Assembly (NCBI RefSeq): GCF_030019085.1
Contig: NZ_JASEFJ010000014.1
Span: forward strand, 1-49,576
Source of the DNA: Methanoculleus sp.
GTDB taxonomy: Archaea > Halobacteriota > Methanomicrobia > Methanomicrobiales > Methanoculleaceae
Length of the DNA stretch: 49,576 nucleotides
Direction: 5' to 3'
The position numbers were made by a program, and so were the translations under genes. The notes beneath the pieces are model-generated. The model searched no databases. It had not been told where the DNA came from and saw only the letters and a list, made by a program, of their open reading frames with translations. Below are positions 9,316 through 17,914 of the stretch, piece after piece (position 1 is the first letter of the stretch; each line of letters starts with the position of its first letter).

Positions 9316-9578
9316 GCAGCAATGATCTCCAGGATTTTCTCTGCGACGATGTAGGCGAAGATAGCAACCTCCACGACGATAAGGTAACCGATGTAGCGCA
9401 TGTAGCGCGGCCGCGAGAAGGCTCCGTCGATCAGGACGGCGACAACCAGGAGGCCTATCAGCGAGAGAACGAAGAATACCTCAAGGTCAAGCGTCCGATT
9501 GAGGATCATAAAGAATGTGACTATGATAAGCCATACCGCAAGCACGGCCGCTGCATAGTATTTCTTCGCACCCGCCAT
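9312..9578 (-). CDS. Small membrane protein heading the MoxR operon
   Basis: An 88-residue protein with three predicted membrane helices (about residues 9-27, 34-52 and 63-85) and a Lys-containing N-terminus (MAGAKKYYAAAV). I chose ATG at 9578: it begins the conserved-looking hydrophobic part, whereas the upstream extension of the frame is rich in Arg and Pro and looks non-coding. A/T-rich DNA directly upstream (9580-9616) is a likely promoter. The stop overlaps the next ATG by four bases, placing it first in the seven-gene operon 9578-3661. No family recognised. Confidence 0.75.
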   Translation of the reverse strand: MAGAKKYYAAAVLAVWLIIVTFFMILNRTLDLEVFFVLSLIGLLVVAVLIDGAFSRPRYMRYIGYLIVVEVAIFAYIVAEKILEIIAA

Positions 9579-10161
9579 TGTGATAAATTGTGGCGTTTTT
9601 GATAGATAATAATATTGAAAACCTTCAGCCCCATGAAGCGAGGATCTTAAAGCAGGGGGGCGGCGACAAGAATTGGGAGAACCCGGTAAACGCTCCCGGC
9701 AGAGACCGTCGCCAGAATTCAGTCGATGGTAAAGTAGCAAAGCAGTCCTGCTAATCGCCGGGCAAATTTCACCCCCCCGCGGATAATCGTTGATCCTGAT
9801 TCGGGGGGTCTGGACCACCACTGGAGCGGGTAGAGGAGGAACACCTCACCAAACATGTAAACGCCCTGCTCAAATCACACCGTGGCTCTTCAAAAGAGAA
9901 ATGGATACTATCCGGGCAACATGATAACCAGCCCCCTCCAGAACCACCTGGATCTTCAGCCTTATTTTGCCGTTATATCCACACTTCAAGGCTCAAAGAT
10001 CGCTCCACTTGTAAAACTACACTCGCTCTGTGGCCTGATATTAGATCCTGGTAGTTTAAAATCGGAAACACGGGGGAGACTCCGGAGAAGACCCATGCAC
10101 GGCCATCCCTGGTTGGTGGGGATGGTCAGCGAAGGCGGTTCGACCTGAATGCAGGAGACAG

Positions 10162-10314
10162 GGCGATTCTCCATCCGATACACTGTCCTGGAGGGTGTCT
10201 TTCCGGATCGTCTCGCTCACGCTCCCCTGAACACGGCCATCCCTGCTATCGCCACCCACTGCCCGCCCCCTCGCAGGGGGCGGGAGGAGGCCGCGATAGC
10301 GGCCGGGTGGTGGG
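10162..10314 (+). repeat. Dispersed GC-hairpin intergenic repeat, copy A
   Basis: Copy A begins with the box GGCGATTCTCCAT (10162), continues with a GATACACTGTCC word, then CACGGCCATCCC near 10233, and ends in two hairpins: CCCGCCCCC/GGGGGCGGG and GCCGC-GATA-GCGGC, followed by GGGTGGTGGG. The same order of words occurs at 20532-20664, 34485-34610 and, on the other strand, 41442-41590, with a partial copy at 32833-32884. No copy codes for a recognisable protein. Confidence 0.75.
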
Positions 10315-10377
10315 GGTGTTCTACATCAAGGGAAAAGAGTGTCTGTGTGACACGAGAATTATGCTATTATTTTCCGG

Positions 10378-10496
10378 ATAATTGTAAAAATACCGCTGTT
10401 GTGAGTGTACTTCTGGCGGGGGTGACCATTACACCTGGCGTTAAACAGAAGACGAAGACTCAGAGGGTGACTGAATGGTGAAATCTGGAGGAGTCT
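10378..10496 (+). repeat. 119-base repeat, copy 1 (pair with 34754-34872)
   Basis: Aligned by eye without gaps to 34754-34872, this 119-base segment differs at only seven positions (about 94 percent identity). It starts ATAATTGTAAAAATACCGCT and ends CTGGAGGAG plus three bases. Similarity stops abruptly on both sides. In both loci it follows a copy of the GC-hairpin repeat (64 bases after copy A, about 144 after copy C). On the plus strand both copies carry the end of an open frame finishing in a Glu-Trp-stop, but most differences between the copies change amino acids, so coding is doubtful. Confidence 0.85.
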
Positions 10497-10674
10497 GATG
10501 GTACTTCATGAGGATGTGAGACAGAGATGGATATTTGAGCCTCCCCGCTATCTGACTCCCGGATGGAAACACTCCTTGAGGAAACACTCGACCGAGGGAT
10601 GATCCTCCATGAAACTTAAGAGACTCAAAGAAATCGCACACCATCAACGAGATTAGCCGCTTTCGATAGGGAAG

Positions 10675-10720
10675 TTTTATAACGATCCAGGCAAAAACAA
10701 ACCCTCACCACGGGGGTGAG
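10675..10720 (+). promoter_or_regulatory. TATA-like promoter and hairpin covering the ribosome-binding site
   Basis: A TATA-like sequence (TTTTATAACG, 10675-10684) lies about 45 bases before the ATG at 10726. The leader contains CTCACC (10704-10709) and GGTGAG (10715-10720), a six-base-pair stem with loop ACGGG. The GGTGAG arm is also the Shine-Dalgarno sequence, five bases before the ATG, so the hairpin could hide the ribosome-binding site. Confidence 0.5.
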
Positions 10721-10725
10721 AACCG

Positions 10726-10977
10726 ATGTCAGCGAAGAAACCTATCACGGAGAAATACAGCGAGGCCCAGAGGAGGATCCTGCACCACCTCAAGGCAGGG
10801 TTACGTGCAGGCAAATACTACTTCAAGTCCAAGTATATCGCACTCGATCTCGGCCTCTCTCCAAAAGAGGTCGGCACCAACCTTGCCATCCTCTCTGAGA
10901 TCTGCGACGACCTGGATATCAAGCGCTGGAGTTACTCAAACAGTACCACATGGCGGGTGACCCCTCGCCCATCATAA
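10726..10977 (+). CDS. Small conserved archaeal protein, DUF7123-like
   Basis: An 83-residue basic cytoplasmic protein. The segment YYFKSKYIALDLGLSPKEVG (about residues 31-50) followed by TNLAILSEICDDLDIKRWSY and a C-terminal TTWRV matches my memory of small archaeal proteins now called DUF7123; the helical pattern with LSPKEVGTNLAIL is compatible with a winged-helix or helix-turn-helix fold. The start ATG has a strong GGTGAG site five bases upstream, which may be folded into a hairpin. The next gene starts 29 bases after its stop but seems to have its own A/T-rich promoter. DNA or RNA binding is inference. Confidence 0.75.
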   Translation: MSAKKPITEKYSEAQRRILHHLKAGLRAGKYYFKSKYIALDLGLSPKEVGTNLAILSEICDDLDIKRWSYSNSTTWRVTPRPS

Positions 10978-11006
10978 TTTAATCCTGAAAAGCTCACTCT
11001 TTCTGT

Positions 11007-11204
11007 ATGAAGATCGTGGAGTTTGAGGCAAACATCGAGTTTGTGGCAAACATCAATGAGCACAAGGACTGTCTCATGTCCCAGGACAAGAACTACGAGA
11101 ACCCGGAAGTGCTCTGGTTCAACATCGACGTCCCGAAAGGTCACGGTGTACGGGCCGGTGACCGCGTCCGGGTGACAGTTGAGAAGATCCAGGACTCCTC
11201 GTAG
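11007..11204 (+). CDS. Small conserved hypothetical protein
   Basis: A 65-residue soluble protein. The first half has an FEANIEFVANI strand pattern, the middle holds a charged loop (EHKDCLMSQDKNYE), and the end is GHGVRAGDRVRVTVEKIQ, which looks like the last strands of a small beta-barrel such as an OB or TRAM-like fold. An A/T-rich TATA-like sequence lies near 10974-10983, about 28 bases before the ATG, so the transcript may be leaderless; no clear Shine-Dalgarno sequence is visible. A T-run after the stop (11235-11239) may end the transcript. I cannot name a function. Confidence 0.65.
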   Translation: MKIVEFEANIEFVANINEHKDCLMSQDKNYENPEVLWFNIDVPKGHGVRAGDRVRVTVEKIQDSS

Positions 11205-11234
11205 CAGCAGCCACAGGTTATCCTAACCTCGCTC

Positions 11235-11239
11235 TTTTT
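11235..11239 (+). terminator. Possible T-tract terminator
   Basis: A five-T run (CTCTTTTTG) about 30 bases after the stop of the small gene on the plus strand, the form of many archaeal terminators. There is no strong hairpin. Confidence 0.3.
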
Positions 11240-11325
11240 GACACCATACCTGATCAAAGGACAGCCTGGCGCACGATTTGACCCCCTTCAAAACCCCGGC
11301 AGGCCTCCCGGAGCACTTTACGGCT

Positions 11326-11934
11326 TTACCCTGTAGCCGGCAGATACTCAGGGAGCGTCTCCAGGGTGATGCGATATGAATCGACATTGTCCACACTTAC
11401 TATGAGATAAAACTCCTTTCCCCCCCTCTCGACATTTCTGATGATCTTCCCAGGATACTGGAGTTCAGCCCCTTCAACTATCGTCCCGCTCTCAAGTTCA
11501 ACAAGAGCCATCCGGAAGTGTGCCGCCTCGGGCCTCACCGTTGCAGAGACGCTGCAGTTAAGCCTCCAGACCGAATATGGCACGTAGAACGTCTCCGTGA
11601 TCCCGCCCATGCTCTCCTCTATATAAGCAAACGGTATGGCCCTGTCAGGTCCCTTCCAGGGGGGGTCGGAACTCCCATACCGGGTAAGGTTCTCCGGGAG
11701 GTAGCAGACGGGATAGTCCCAGACGTTAGTGGTATAGGTGATCCTGAACGGTTCAGGCAGAGAGATGGTCGATCCCGGCGTGGGGGTCGGTGTGGTGACG
11801 ATAGGTGTGGGCGTCGGAACAGGGATCTCCTGGATCCCTGACCCCGGCTCCCCTGTCGGCGGCCGAAAGATGAGTGCTACCGCGGAGACGATGATCAGGG
11901 CAGCAATGATACTGAGGAGATCGCCTTTGTCCAC
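11326..11934 (-). CDS. Membrane-anchored extracellular protein with Pro/Thr stalk
   Basis: A 202-residue protein of unknown function. One N-terminal membrane helix (about residues 7-24) is followed by a Pro/Thr-rich stalk (PVPTPTPIVTTPTPTPG, about 39-55) and a beta-rich domain (about 60-198) with aromatic strands (RITYTTNVWDYPVCYLPENL, then VPYSVWRLNCSVSATVRP) and two Cys that could pair. Such stalked proteins are common in Methanomicrobia envelopes. It is a single gene, preceded by 164 bases shared with the divergent gene at 12099. The domain is not one I recognise. Confidence 0.7.
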   Translation of the reverse strand: MDKGDLLSIIAALIIVSAVALIFRPPTGEPGSGIQEIPVPTPTPIVTTPTPTPGSTISLPEPFRITYTTNVWDYPVCYLPENLTRYGSSDPPWKGPDRAIPFAYIEESMGGITETFYVPYSVWRLNCSVSATVRPEAAHFRMALVELESGTIVEGAELQYPGKIIRNVERGGKEFYLIVSVDNVDSYRITLETLPEYLPATG

Positions 11935-12098
11935 AGATTTAAGAGGGTGTAGACATTAAAAAGACCTTCGGGTTTACCACACGGTAGCAACCGATTCGAG
12001 CCCCCAGGATTCGGAGCAGTATCAACCTCATCTCAGAATATAGAACGTGAAACGTAAGCGTTAATATCTGGGCCACACCAGCGTCTTGATGGAGGAGC

Positions 12099-12356
12099 AT
12101 GGACGTCACTGAAGTGCGCACCTGGGTGATCTTTTACCTGCTATCGTTTGTGGTGCTCCTTGTGGCAACATTCATCACATCCCGGGGCAGCCAGCTCTGG
12201 ATCAGTCTAATGCTCATCATCATCGTCGTCGGTGTAAACCTCTTCCTGCTCGCCAGCGAGTTAAAGCGCTACCAGGCGAGGAGAGCGTTCCTGGAACGGA
12301 TCTCAAAGATGGTCAGGGATAGTGAGACAGAAGATGGCTCCGTCCCACCAAGATAG
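12099..12356 (+). CDS. Small membrane protein with two helices
   Basis: An 85-residue protein with two membrane segments (about residues 8-26, VIFYLLSFVVLLVATFI, and 34-50, LWISLMLIIIVVGVNLFLLA) and a charged cytoplasmic tail (ELKRYQARRAFLERISKMVR) that probably forms an amphipathic helix. The start ATG has GGAGG a few bases upstream, and TTAATATC (about 12060-12067) is a TATA candidate. Its stop lies two bases from the end of the convergent cheR gene. Function unknown. Confidence 0.65.
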   Translation: MDVTEVRTWVIFYLLSFVVLLVATFITSRGSQLWISLMLIIIVVGVNLFLLASELKRYQARRAFLERISKMVRDSETEDGSVPPR

Positions 12357-12358
12357 GT

Positions 12359-13153
12359 TCAGGCGACCTTCCTGAAGATCTTCTGTGCACTGTTATATGG
12401 CACAAAAAGGTGTTCAACCTCTCTTCCAAGGTACTCAGTCTTGCCCATGACGTAGTAACCGCCATCAGCAAGTGCAGAGTAAAACAGATGCGTAAGATCG
12501 TTCTTCTGCTTCTCGGTAAAGTAGATGGTGACGTTTCGACAGGTTACAATGTCCAGGTAGCGGGCGACCGGCTCCCCTGACATCAGATCGTGCTTACGGA
12601 ACCTCACAAGGCTCTTGACATGAGGGCGGACCTCGAACGTCCCATCATCATGGCTGATAAAGTGCTTGCGGATCCTCTTTTCATCCACGTTCTCAAGCGC
12701 TTTAACATCGTAAACCCCGGCCATGGCTTTCTGGAGAGCAACGGCGTCGATATCCGTCGCATATATTGTCACACCGATATCCTTACGAAGGGCAAGCAGT
12801 TCGTGAACCAGTATGGCTATCGAGTAGGGCTCCTCACCTGTGGCACAGCCCGCACACCAGATCTTTATCGAGTCCCTGCGACGTGCAAGATCCGGCAGAA
12901 TCTCCCGGCGTAGCACCTCGAAAACCTCCGGGTCGCGGAAGAATTTGGTGACGTTTATGGTTAGAGCATTACGAAGGAGTTCATGCTCCTGTGGGTTTGC
13001 CAGCAGGTAGCGATGGTAAGCCTCAAAATCAGCGGTGTTTGTAAGGCGCATCCGGGAGAGGAGACGCCGTTTTATGTAGTCTTCCTTGTAGTTCGAGCAC
13101 TTTATACCGAGCAACCGCTCGATGGTCTTCTGGAGCGAGGCAAAGTCATCCAT
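12359..13153 (-). CDS. cheR: Chemotaxis protein methyltransferase CheR
   Basis: CheR transfers methyl groups from S-adenosylmethionine to glutamates of chemoreceptors, setting receptor activity during adaptation. The 264-residue chain has the N-terminal helical domain (about 1-75, LLSRMRLTNTADFEAYHRYL) and the methyltransferase domain with the SAM-binding loop IWCAGCATGEEPYSIAIL (about 98-115), an acidic strand end (IYATDIDAVALQKA) and DIVTCRNVTIYF near 199-210 in the expected position. Length fits a stand-alone CheR; no C-terminal TPR or pentapeptide-binding extension is seen. It is the last gene of the parA-mcp-cheW-cheR operon, 37 bases after cheW. Confidence 0.95.
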   Translation of the reverse strand: MDDFASLQKTIERLLGIKCSNYKEDYIKRRLLSRMRLTNTADFEAYHRYLLANPQEHELLRNALTINVTKFFRDPEVFEVLRREILPDLARRRDSIKIWCAGCATGEEPYSIAILVHELLALRKDIGVTIYATDIDAVALQKAMAGVYDVKALENVDEKRIRKHFISHDDGTFEVRPHVKSLVRFRKHDLMSGEPVARYLDIVTCRNVTIYFTEKQKNDLTHLFYSALADGGYYVMGKTEYLGREVEHLFVPYNSAQKIFRKVA

Positions 13154-13190
13154 GGGGCTGTTTCACACTCGTGCCGGCATGCCCGGTCTA

Positions 13191-13670
13191 CTAAGCGCTC
13201 TGATAGTTTCCAAGATCGTTGATCACCTTCTGAACATCAAGCCAGATTATGAGATTCTCCGTCTTTGCGCTCTCTGCATCCCCGATCTTGATGATCGCCT
13301 TGATGTAGGAGCTGATTGATGAGGTGATGCTATCGTTGATCCGCTCGATCTGATCCTCACGTACGGATATGACGCTATGAACGTCATCGACGATTATACC
13401 AACATTCGACCCGCCGGCCACCTCCGGCATCAGTACCACAATCTTCCGGTTCTCAGAATCTCCGGAACCGGGGAGGCCTAGAAGGTTGCGCAGGTCGATT
13501 ATGTTTGTGATCTCGCCTCTGAGGTTGATGATGCCCGCAAGGTAGCCGGGTGCACGGGGAAGGGGGGTGATCGGCATCATCTCCACGATCTCCCGCGCAA
13601 TCTTGATGTCCAGTGCATAGTGCTCCTTCCCGAGCTGGAACTCCACCACATCCACGGACGCTGCCATCAT
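13191..13670 (-). CDS. cheW: Chemotaxis coupling protein CheW
   Basis: CheW is the SH3-like adaptor that couples receptors to the kinase CheA. The 159-residue chain matches the family throughout: FQLGKEHYALDIKIAREIVE (about 12-31), the MPITPLPRAPGYLAGIINLR stretch (about 33-52), GEITNIIDLRNLLGLP, and NVGIIVDDVHSVISV near 92-106. A consecutive ATGATG gives two possible starts (13670 or 13667); the purine-rich GAGGGGGAG lies immediately upstream, so the second may be used. It begins seven bases after the receptor gene stop, so the two are surely co-transcribed. The CheA partner is encoded about 30 kb away at 43777-45738. Confidence 0.95.
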   Translation of the reverse strand: MMAASVDVVEFQLGKEHYALDIKIAREIVEMMPITPLPRAPGYLAGIINLRGEITNIIDLRNLLGLPGSGDSENRKIVVLMPEVAGGSNVGIIVDDVHSVISVREDQIERINDSITSSISSYIKAIIKIGDAESAKTENLIIWLDVQKVINDLGNYQSA

Positions 13671-13677
13671 CTCCCCC

Positions 13678-16600
13678 TCAGTTTAACTTGAACTGCATCA
13701 TCGCCTTTCTGAGCTGCTCGGCCATGCTTGCCAGTTCGTGGGAGGCGCTCCCAACCTCCTCGGTGGAGGCGCTGACCTCTTCAGCGAGAGCTGCCATATC
13801 CTCGGTGCGGTCCAGACTCTCTTTGGTCATGTGAGTGAACTCATCCATCTTCTGCATGACACTGTTTGTGGATGTGGCCTGGTCCTCGGTGGCCTTGGTG
13901 ATCTCGCTGATGCCATGAGCGACGACCTCCACGCTGTCGACGATCCGGTTCAGGCTCGCGATAACCTTGTTGACGCTCTCGATGCCTGCCTGGATCTCCT
14001 GGTGGGACGCCTGCATCGACCCGGTAGTCCTCTCGGTGCTCGCCTGGATCGTTCGGATCAGGTCCTCGATATCCTGACTGGCCCGCTTTGATTCGCCTGC
14101 AAGGTTCCTGATCTCCCCGGCAACCACGGCAAAACCGCGGCCATGCTCTCCCGCACGGGCAGCCTCGATTGCGGCGTTCAGTGCCAGCAGGTTGGTCTGG
14201 TTGGCGATGTCAGCGATCAACTTGACGATGTTGTTGATCTCGCGCATCTGACTGTTGAGGGTGTTGATCTCATCGACAGTCTGTTTGGAGATCCCTTCGA
14301 CCAGTTCCATCTTCTTTGCCGCAACGTCACCGAGAGAGGCGGCCTCGTTTCCTTCTCTGGCAGATTTTGTGGCCTGTTCCATGACAGTCTGCGATGTGCT
14401 TGCAATCTCCTCGATGGAGGCTGAGAGGTCGTTTATATCTTTCCCGATCTCTTCGATCTTCTCGAGCTGACGGCGTGCGTCCTCAGACGACTGCTGTGTT
14501 GAGACAGCGACCTGCTCTGTGGCACGGATGATCTCATCGGTACTCTTGCTGACCTCTTTAGTCGTCATATCCACCTGCTCAACCGCCTTTGCCACGTCGG
14601 CAAGGACCGCCCGGATGGCTGTCAGGGAGGTGTTGTAATCCTTCTTGACACGATGGAGCGGATCGTCGCTCTCCGCCTCCACAAACGTCGTCAGGTCACC
14701 CTTTGACATGGCGGAAAGGGCGTTTCCGAGGGCTTCGGCACTTGCGGCAAGCCGCTCGCTCTCCTTCTTCGCCCTCTCCATCAGTTCTTTGATCTGCTCC
14801 TCCCTCTGCCGCTGCTCGGTGACGTTGTTGTAAACTGTAAGAACCGAGTCCAGGTTACCTGCACGGTCAAAAAGGGGGATGTTGTAGCGGTCAAAGATGT
14901 ATACACCAGCAGGGAACTCTACCACAGCCTCACCGTGACCTGCCTGCCGGGTCCGTATGGTGTCAAGAAGCCCCTGGCCTGACTGGGAACGGTACTTGAT
15001 TATCTCGTTCACGCGGTGATTTACCACCTGGTCTTCTGTGTAGCCCGAGAGTTTCAGGAACGCCTTGTTTGCCATCCGGAGGGTCGTATCCGGGTTCCAG
15101 AGGAGGAGGGGGATCGGGTTTTCCTGAATTATCGCTTCGGTCTGTTTCTGCAGTTCCTTGACCCTCTCCATCTCTTCCTGCTGCTTTGTCCAGTCGTTCC
15201 AGACGTAGAAGGCAACATCGATCTCCCCCTTCTCGTCCAGGATGGGGATGGCGTTCAGGGTGAGATACTTACGGACACCGTCAGGCCACTTGACCATGAC
15301 ATCGGTTCTTGAGAGTTTCTTCGTCTCGTAGCAGGCGTAGAAGTGGTCGCCGTCAAGGATGGTGATGTCGTAGTCGTAGAGTTTCTTAGCAAGCGTCTCC
15401 TCGCGCGTACCACGCCACATCTTCACATAAGCATCGTTGATATCGATACGGCTCTTGTCCGGGGCCAGGATCGCGATGGCAAGCGGGTTGTGCTTGATCA
15501 TCGTATCAACGCGGCGTTCAGTCTTTCTGACCTCCTCCTCCTTCTCCTTGAGTTCAGTCCAGTCGTTCCAGACGTAGAAGGCAACATCGATCTCGCCCTT
15601 CTCGTCCAGGATGGGGATGGCGTTCAGGGTGAGATACTTACGGACGCCGTCAGGCCACTTGACCATCACATCGGTTCTTGAGAGTTTCTTCGTCTCGTAG
15701 CAGGCGTAGAAGTGGTCGCCGTCAAGGATGGTGATGTCGTAGTCGTAGAGTTTCTTAGCAAGCGTCTCCTCGCGCGTACCACGCCACATCTTCACATAAG
15801 CATCGTTGATATCGATACGGCTCTTGTCCGGGGCCAGGATCGCGATGGCAAGCGGGTTGTGCTTGATCATCGTATCAACGCGGCGCTGCACCCGCCGCAC
15901 TTCTTCCTCTTTCTTGCGCTCCTCAGTGACGTCGTTGTAGACGATCAGGACCCGATTCAGTTCGTTCTTCTCGTCAAATAGCGGGATCCCGTACTGCTCC
16001 AGGGTATAGATGCCGCTGGGGAACTCGACCGTCACTTCACCATAGACCTGCCCTTTCCCGGTGAGAACTTTCTTGATCCCCTCTCCCGTCTGCTTCAGGA
16101 CCCTGAAGTCCCGCAGGCTCATGGTGGTGATACGCGATTTATCAATCCCGGTCAGTTTCAGGTATGCCTCATTGGCGATCTGGATCTTCATCGCGGTATC
16201 GACGACCAGGATTGGCATCGGGTTCTGCTGGATGATCGTATCGGACTGCCGCTGCAACTCCGCAATGTCTGCAATCTGGGATTTGATCTCCTCCTCCCAC
16301 TCGCGCTGCCGGGTGACGTCGTTATAGACTATAAGGATGCTCTCGACCGCGCCCGCATTGTCAAGCAGGGGTATACCGTACTGTTCAAGAATACGGGTGC
16401 CTGAAGGCAGTTCGACGACGACCTCAGCCTGTACGCGTTTCTTCTCCTGGAGCACCTGTCTGAGCCCGGAGCCCTTCTGCGACTTTATCTTGAAGTCCCG
16501 GAGGCTCCGGCCGAGCACCTGCTCCATAGAGATCCCGCTCATCTCGGCGTAGGCGGCGTTTGCCATCTTTATCCTGAACTGCGGGTCGACGACCAGCATG

Positions 16601-16908
16601 GGCATCGGGTTCTCCTGGATGATCGCATCAGAACCCCTGAGGAGCATATTTGCCTCATCCAGCCGTTTCTTGAGACGCTGCTTCTCCTCCCGCTTCTTCT
16701 CGATCAGCGCATTGATCGAGGCGGCCAGCGGCCTGTATGTCTCAGGAATAGCGGTGGTGTCGATATGCGCCGCGTCATCACCGGCAAGCACCGCTCCAAT
16801 TGCAGCCTCTATTGACGGTGGGACGGCCACCGCCACCTGTTCCTGTCCTGTCATACCCGGCACAACCGGTCCGGTGAATAGTGCTTTTCTTCCAGGTTTC
16901 TCGATCAT
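13678..16908 (-). CDS. Soluble methyl-accepting chemotaxis protein with five PAS domains
   Basis: A 1076-residue chemoreceptor without any membrane segment, hence cytoplasmic. After a short N-terminal part (1-90, ending in a Lys/Glu-rich helix) come five PAS domains, at about residues 92-212, 220-335, 341-450, 464-574 and 590-710; the recurrent words are [19 protein letters not shown] and LIVYNDVT. The third and fourth are identical in protein sequence. A HAMP-like linker (about 735-790, [14 protein letters not shown]) leads to the signalling domain, whose hairpin tip contains [20 protein letters not shown] and EIRNLAGES, where CheA and CheW bind. Conserved Glu/Gln pairs in the helices are expected methylation sites. 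PAS ligands (haem, FAD or small molecules) cannot be told. It lies 20 bases after the parA-like gene, which may position it. Confidence 0.95.
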   Translation of the reverse strand: MIEKPGRKALFTGPVVPGMTGQEQVAVAVPPSIEAAIGAVLAGDDAAHIDTTAIPETYRPLAASINALIEKKREEKQRLKKRLDEANMLLRGSDAIIQENPMPMLVVDPQFRIKMANAAYAEMSGISMEQVLGRSLRDFKIKSQKGSGLRQVLQEKKRVQAEVVVELPSGTRILEQYGIPLLDNAGAVESILIVYNDVTRQREWEEEIKSQIADIAELQRQSDTIIQQNPMPILVVDTAMKIQIANEAYLKLTGIDKSRITTMSLRDFRVLKQTGEGIKKVLTGKGQVYGEVTVEFPSGIYTLEQYGIPLFDEKNELNRVLIVYNDVTEERKKEEEVRRVQRRVDTMIKHNPLAIAILAPDKSRIDINDAYVKMWRGTREETLAKKLYDYDITILDGDHFYACYETKKLSRTDVMVKWPDGVRKYLTLNAIPILDEKGEIDVAFYVWNDWTELKEKEEEVRKTERRVDTMIKHNPLAIAILAPDKSRIDINDAYVKMWRGTREETLAKKLYDYDITILDGDHFYACYETKKLSRTDVMVKWPDGVRKYLTLNAIPILDEKGEIDVAFYVWNDWTKQQEEMERVKELQKQTEAIIQENPIPLLLWNPDTTLRMANKAFLKLSGYTEDQVVNHRVNEIIKYRSQSGQGLLDTIRTRQAGHGEAVVEFPAGVYIFDRYNIPLFDRAGNLDSVLTVYNNVTEQRQREEQIKELMERAKKESERLAASAEALGNALSAMSKGDLTTFVEAESDDPLHRVKKDYNTSLTAIRAVLADVAKAVEQVDMTTKEVSKSTDEIIRATEQVAVSTQQSSEDARRQLEKIEEIGKDINDLSASIEEIASTSQTVMEQATKSAREGNEAASLGDVAAKKMELVEGISKQTVDEINTLNSQMREINNIVKLIADIANQTNLLALNAAIEAARAGEHGRGFAVVAGEIRNLAGESKRASQDIEDLIRTIQASTERTTGSMQASHQEIQAGIESVNKVIASLNRIVDSVEVVAHGISEITKATEDQATSTNSVMQKMDEFTHMTKESLDRTEDMAALAEEVSASTEEVGSASHELASMAEQLRKAMMQFKLN
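15188..15516 (-). repeat. Tandem duplication in the receptor gene, unit 2
   Basis: This 329-base block is repeated at 15557-15885 with a period of 369 bases (123 codons). By eye only three bases differ, and all are silent, so the two encoded PAS domains are identical. In coding order this is the second unit (about residues 464-574). Confidence 0.9.
15557..15885 (-). repeat. Tandem duplication in the receptor gene, unit 1
   Basis: First unit in coding order (about residues 341-450) of the 369-base-period duplication; see 15188-15516. The linker between units (40 bases) is not part of the near-identical block in the flanks, so the ends of the duplication can be placed at both sides. Confidence 0.9.
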
Positions 16909-16928
16909 CGATCACACATCCTCAATCT

Positions 16929-17786
16929 TCATCTATCTTTAAGGCTCTCCAGCGCAGTTGCCACTGCCCGGTAATCTCTGCCAGGTTTGCTCTCAGGTGC
17001 ATAGTGAGAGATCGGTAGTCCCTTCTGCTGCGCCTCATATATTAGAGGCGAATAATGGACTACAAACACCTGCCTGAACTTCTTTCTCACCTCAGACTCG
17101 AACGCCTCAAGCCGCTCCTTCTCTCTCTCCTCCTCAGCAAAGGATGCAGGCGAAAAGATACGCTTCAGGAAGAGCGCAAACCCGCCGCCGGAGTCATCAG
17201 ATCCTTTCCAGCGCGTCAGGATGGCAAAATCTGCGTTGACATCCTCGCCGATCATCTCCCGGATGTCGCTAAAGATCGTCGATAGCGCTTCCATGCCGTT
17301 CAGAGCAAAGGTGCCGGCATCGAGGGTGACGACGGTATGGTCCGCTGCGACAAGACCGTTGATGACAAACTGACCCATGCTCGGCGGTGTGTCGATCAGG
17401 ATGAAGTCGTAGGTGCCCCGTACCGGGGTGAGCACCTCCCTGAGTATCTCCGCCCGGTCATCTATGCCGTAGAGATAGGGCTCAACTCCCACCAGGTCAA
17501 GGGTAGCGGGGGCGAGATAAATCCCCGATGCTGTGGGAAGGATGATATCACCGATCCCCACATCGGGAAAACCCTCAAAGATGCTCATAAAGACGTCATA
17601 CATGCTCTGCTCGAGGCTTGCGGGTTCGACGCCAAGCCCGCTGGTAGCGTTGGCCTGCGGGTCACAGTCCACCACCAGAACACGTTTCCCATCCTTCTGG
17701 AGGTAACCTGCAACATTGAGGCAGGAGGTAGTCTTTCCTGTACCACCCTTATGGTGGGCGAACGCTATAACCGTAATGTCCAGCAC
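16929..17786 (-). CDS. ParA/MinD-type ATPase of the chemotaxis operon
   Basis: A 285-residue deviant Walker A ATPase. The P-loop is HHKGGTGKTTSCLNVAGYL (about residues 10-28) with both signature lysines; Walker A-prime is VLVVDCDPQANATSGLGVEP (about 34-53), and Walker B-like FILIDTPPSMGQFVINGLVA is near 129-148. ParA proteins form ATP-dependent gradients that place plasmids, chromosomes or, as ParC in some bacteria, chemoreceptor arrays. As the first gene of the operon with a soluble receptor, cheW and cheR, and without a ParB gene, a role in placing the cytoplasmic receptor array is likely (inference). Start is GTG at 17786, with GAGG and AGGGG upstream; TATAAAAA at 17827-17834 is its promoter. 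Confidence 0.9.
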   Translation of the reverse strand: MLDITVIAFAHHKGGTGKTTSCLNVAGYLQKDGKRVLVVDCDPQANATSGLGVEPASLEQSMYDVFMSIFEGFPDVGIGDIILPTASGIYLAPATLDLVGVEPYLYGIDDRAEILREVLTPVRGTYDFILIDTPPSMGQFVINGLVAADHTVVTLDAGTFALNGMEALSTIFSDIREMIGEDVNADFAILTRWKGSDDSGGGFALFLKRIFSPASFAEEEREKERLEAFESEVRKKFRQVFVVHYSPLIYEAQQKGLPISHYAPESKPGRDYRAVATALESLKDR

Positions 17787-17826
17787 CCCTCATTACCTCT
17801 TTTGGAACCTGTGATATTAAATCTAT

Positions 17827-17834
17827 TTTTTATA
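17827..17834 (-). promoter_or_regulatory. TATA box of the parA-mcp-cheW-cheR operon
   Basis: On the minus strand the sequence reads TATAAAAA, in CTATAAAAAATAG, 41 bases before the GTG of the parA-like gene. A start of transcription about 25 bases downstream would leave a short leader that includes the purine-rich ribosome-binding site. Confidence 0.6.
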
Positions 17835-17914
17835 GTATCACAACCATTCCAATACCGGGGCCTTTTTTGAGATATTGTTTCTTATATCGGAGAGATACTG
17901 AAATTTTTTTTCCA

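Larger units (their letters stand above)
9579..10674. other. Long intergenic region carrying two dispersed repeats
   Basis: Roughly 1.1 kb without a convincing gene. The segment 9579-9616 is A/T-rich and probably promotes the operon on the minus strand. A short piece at about 10096-10112 repeats wording found inside the repeat family (CACGGCCATCCCTGG). Two repeats occupy 10162-10314 and 10378-10496 and have their own entries. Short open frames cross these repeats on the plus strand, but their ends coincide with repeat sequence. The remainder (9620-10090) shows nothing I can assign. Confidence 0.5.

Noticed and set aside
10149-10481. Possible small protein over repeats, with a relative at 34486-34857
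   Set aside because: The shared C-terminal part is only the 119-base repeat; the rest is unrelated and crosses the GC-hairpin repeat. Kept as a repeat, not as a gene.
15188-15885. Direct repeats considered as a CRISPR-like array
   Set aside because: The units are 329 bases long and code for PAS domains inside a receptor gene; there is no short repeat-spacer pattern.
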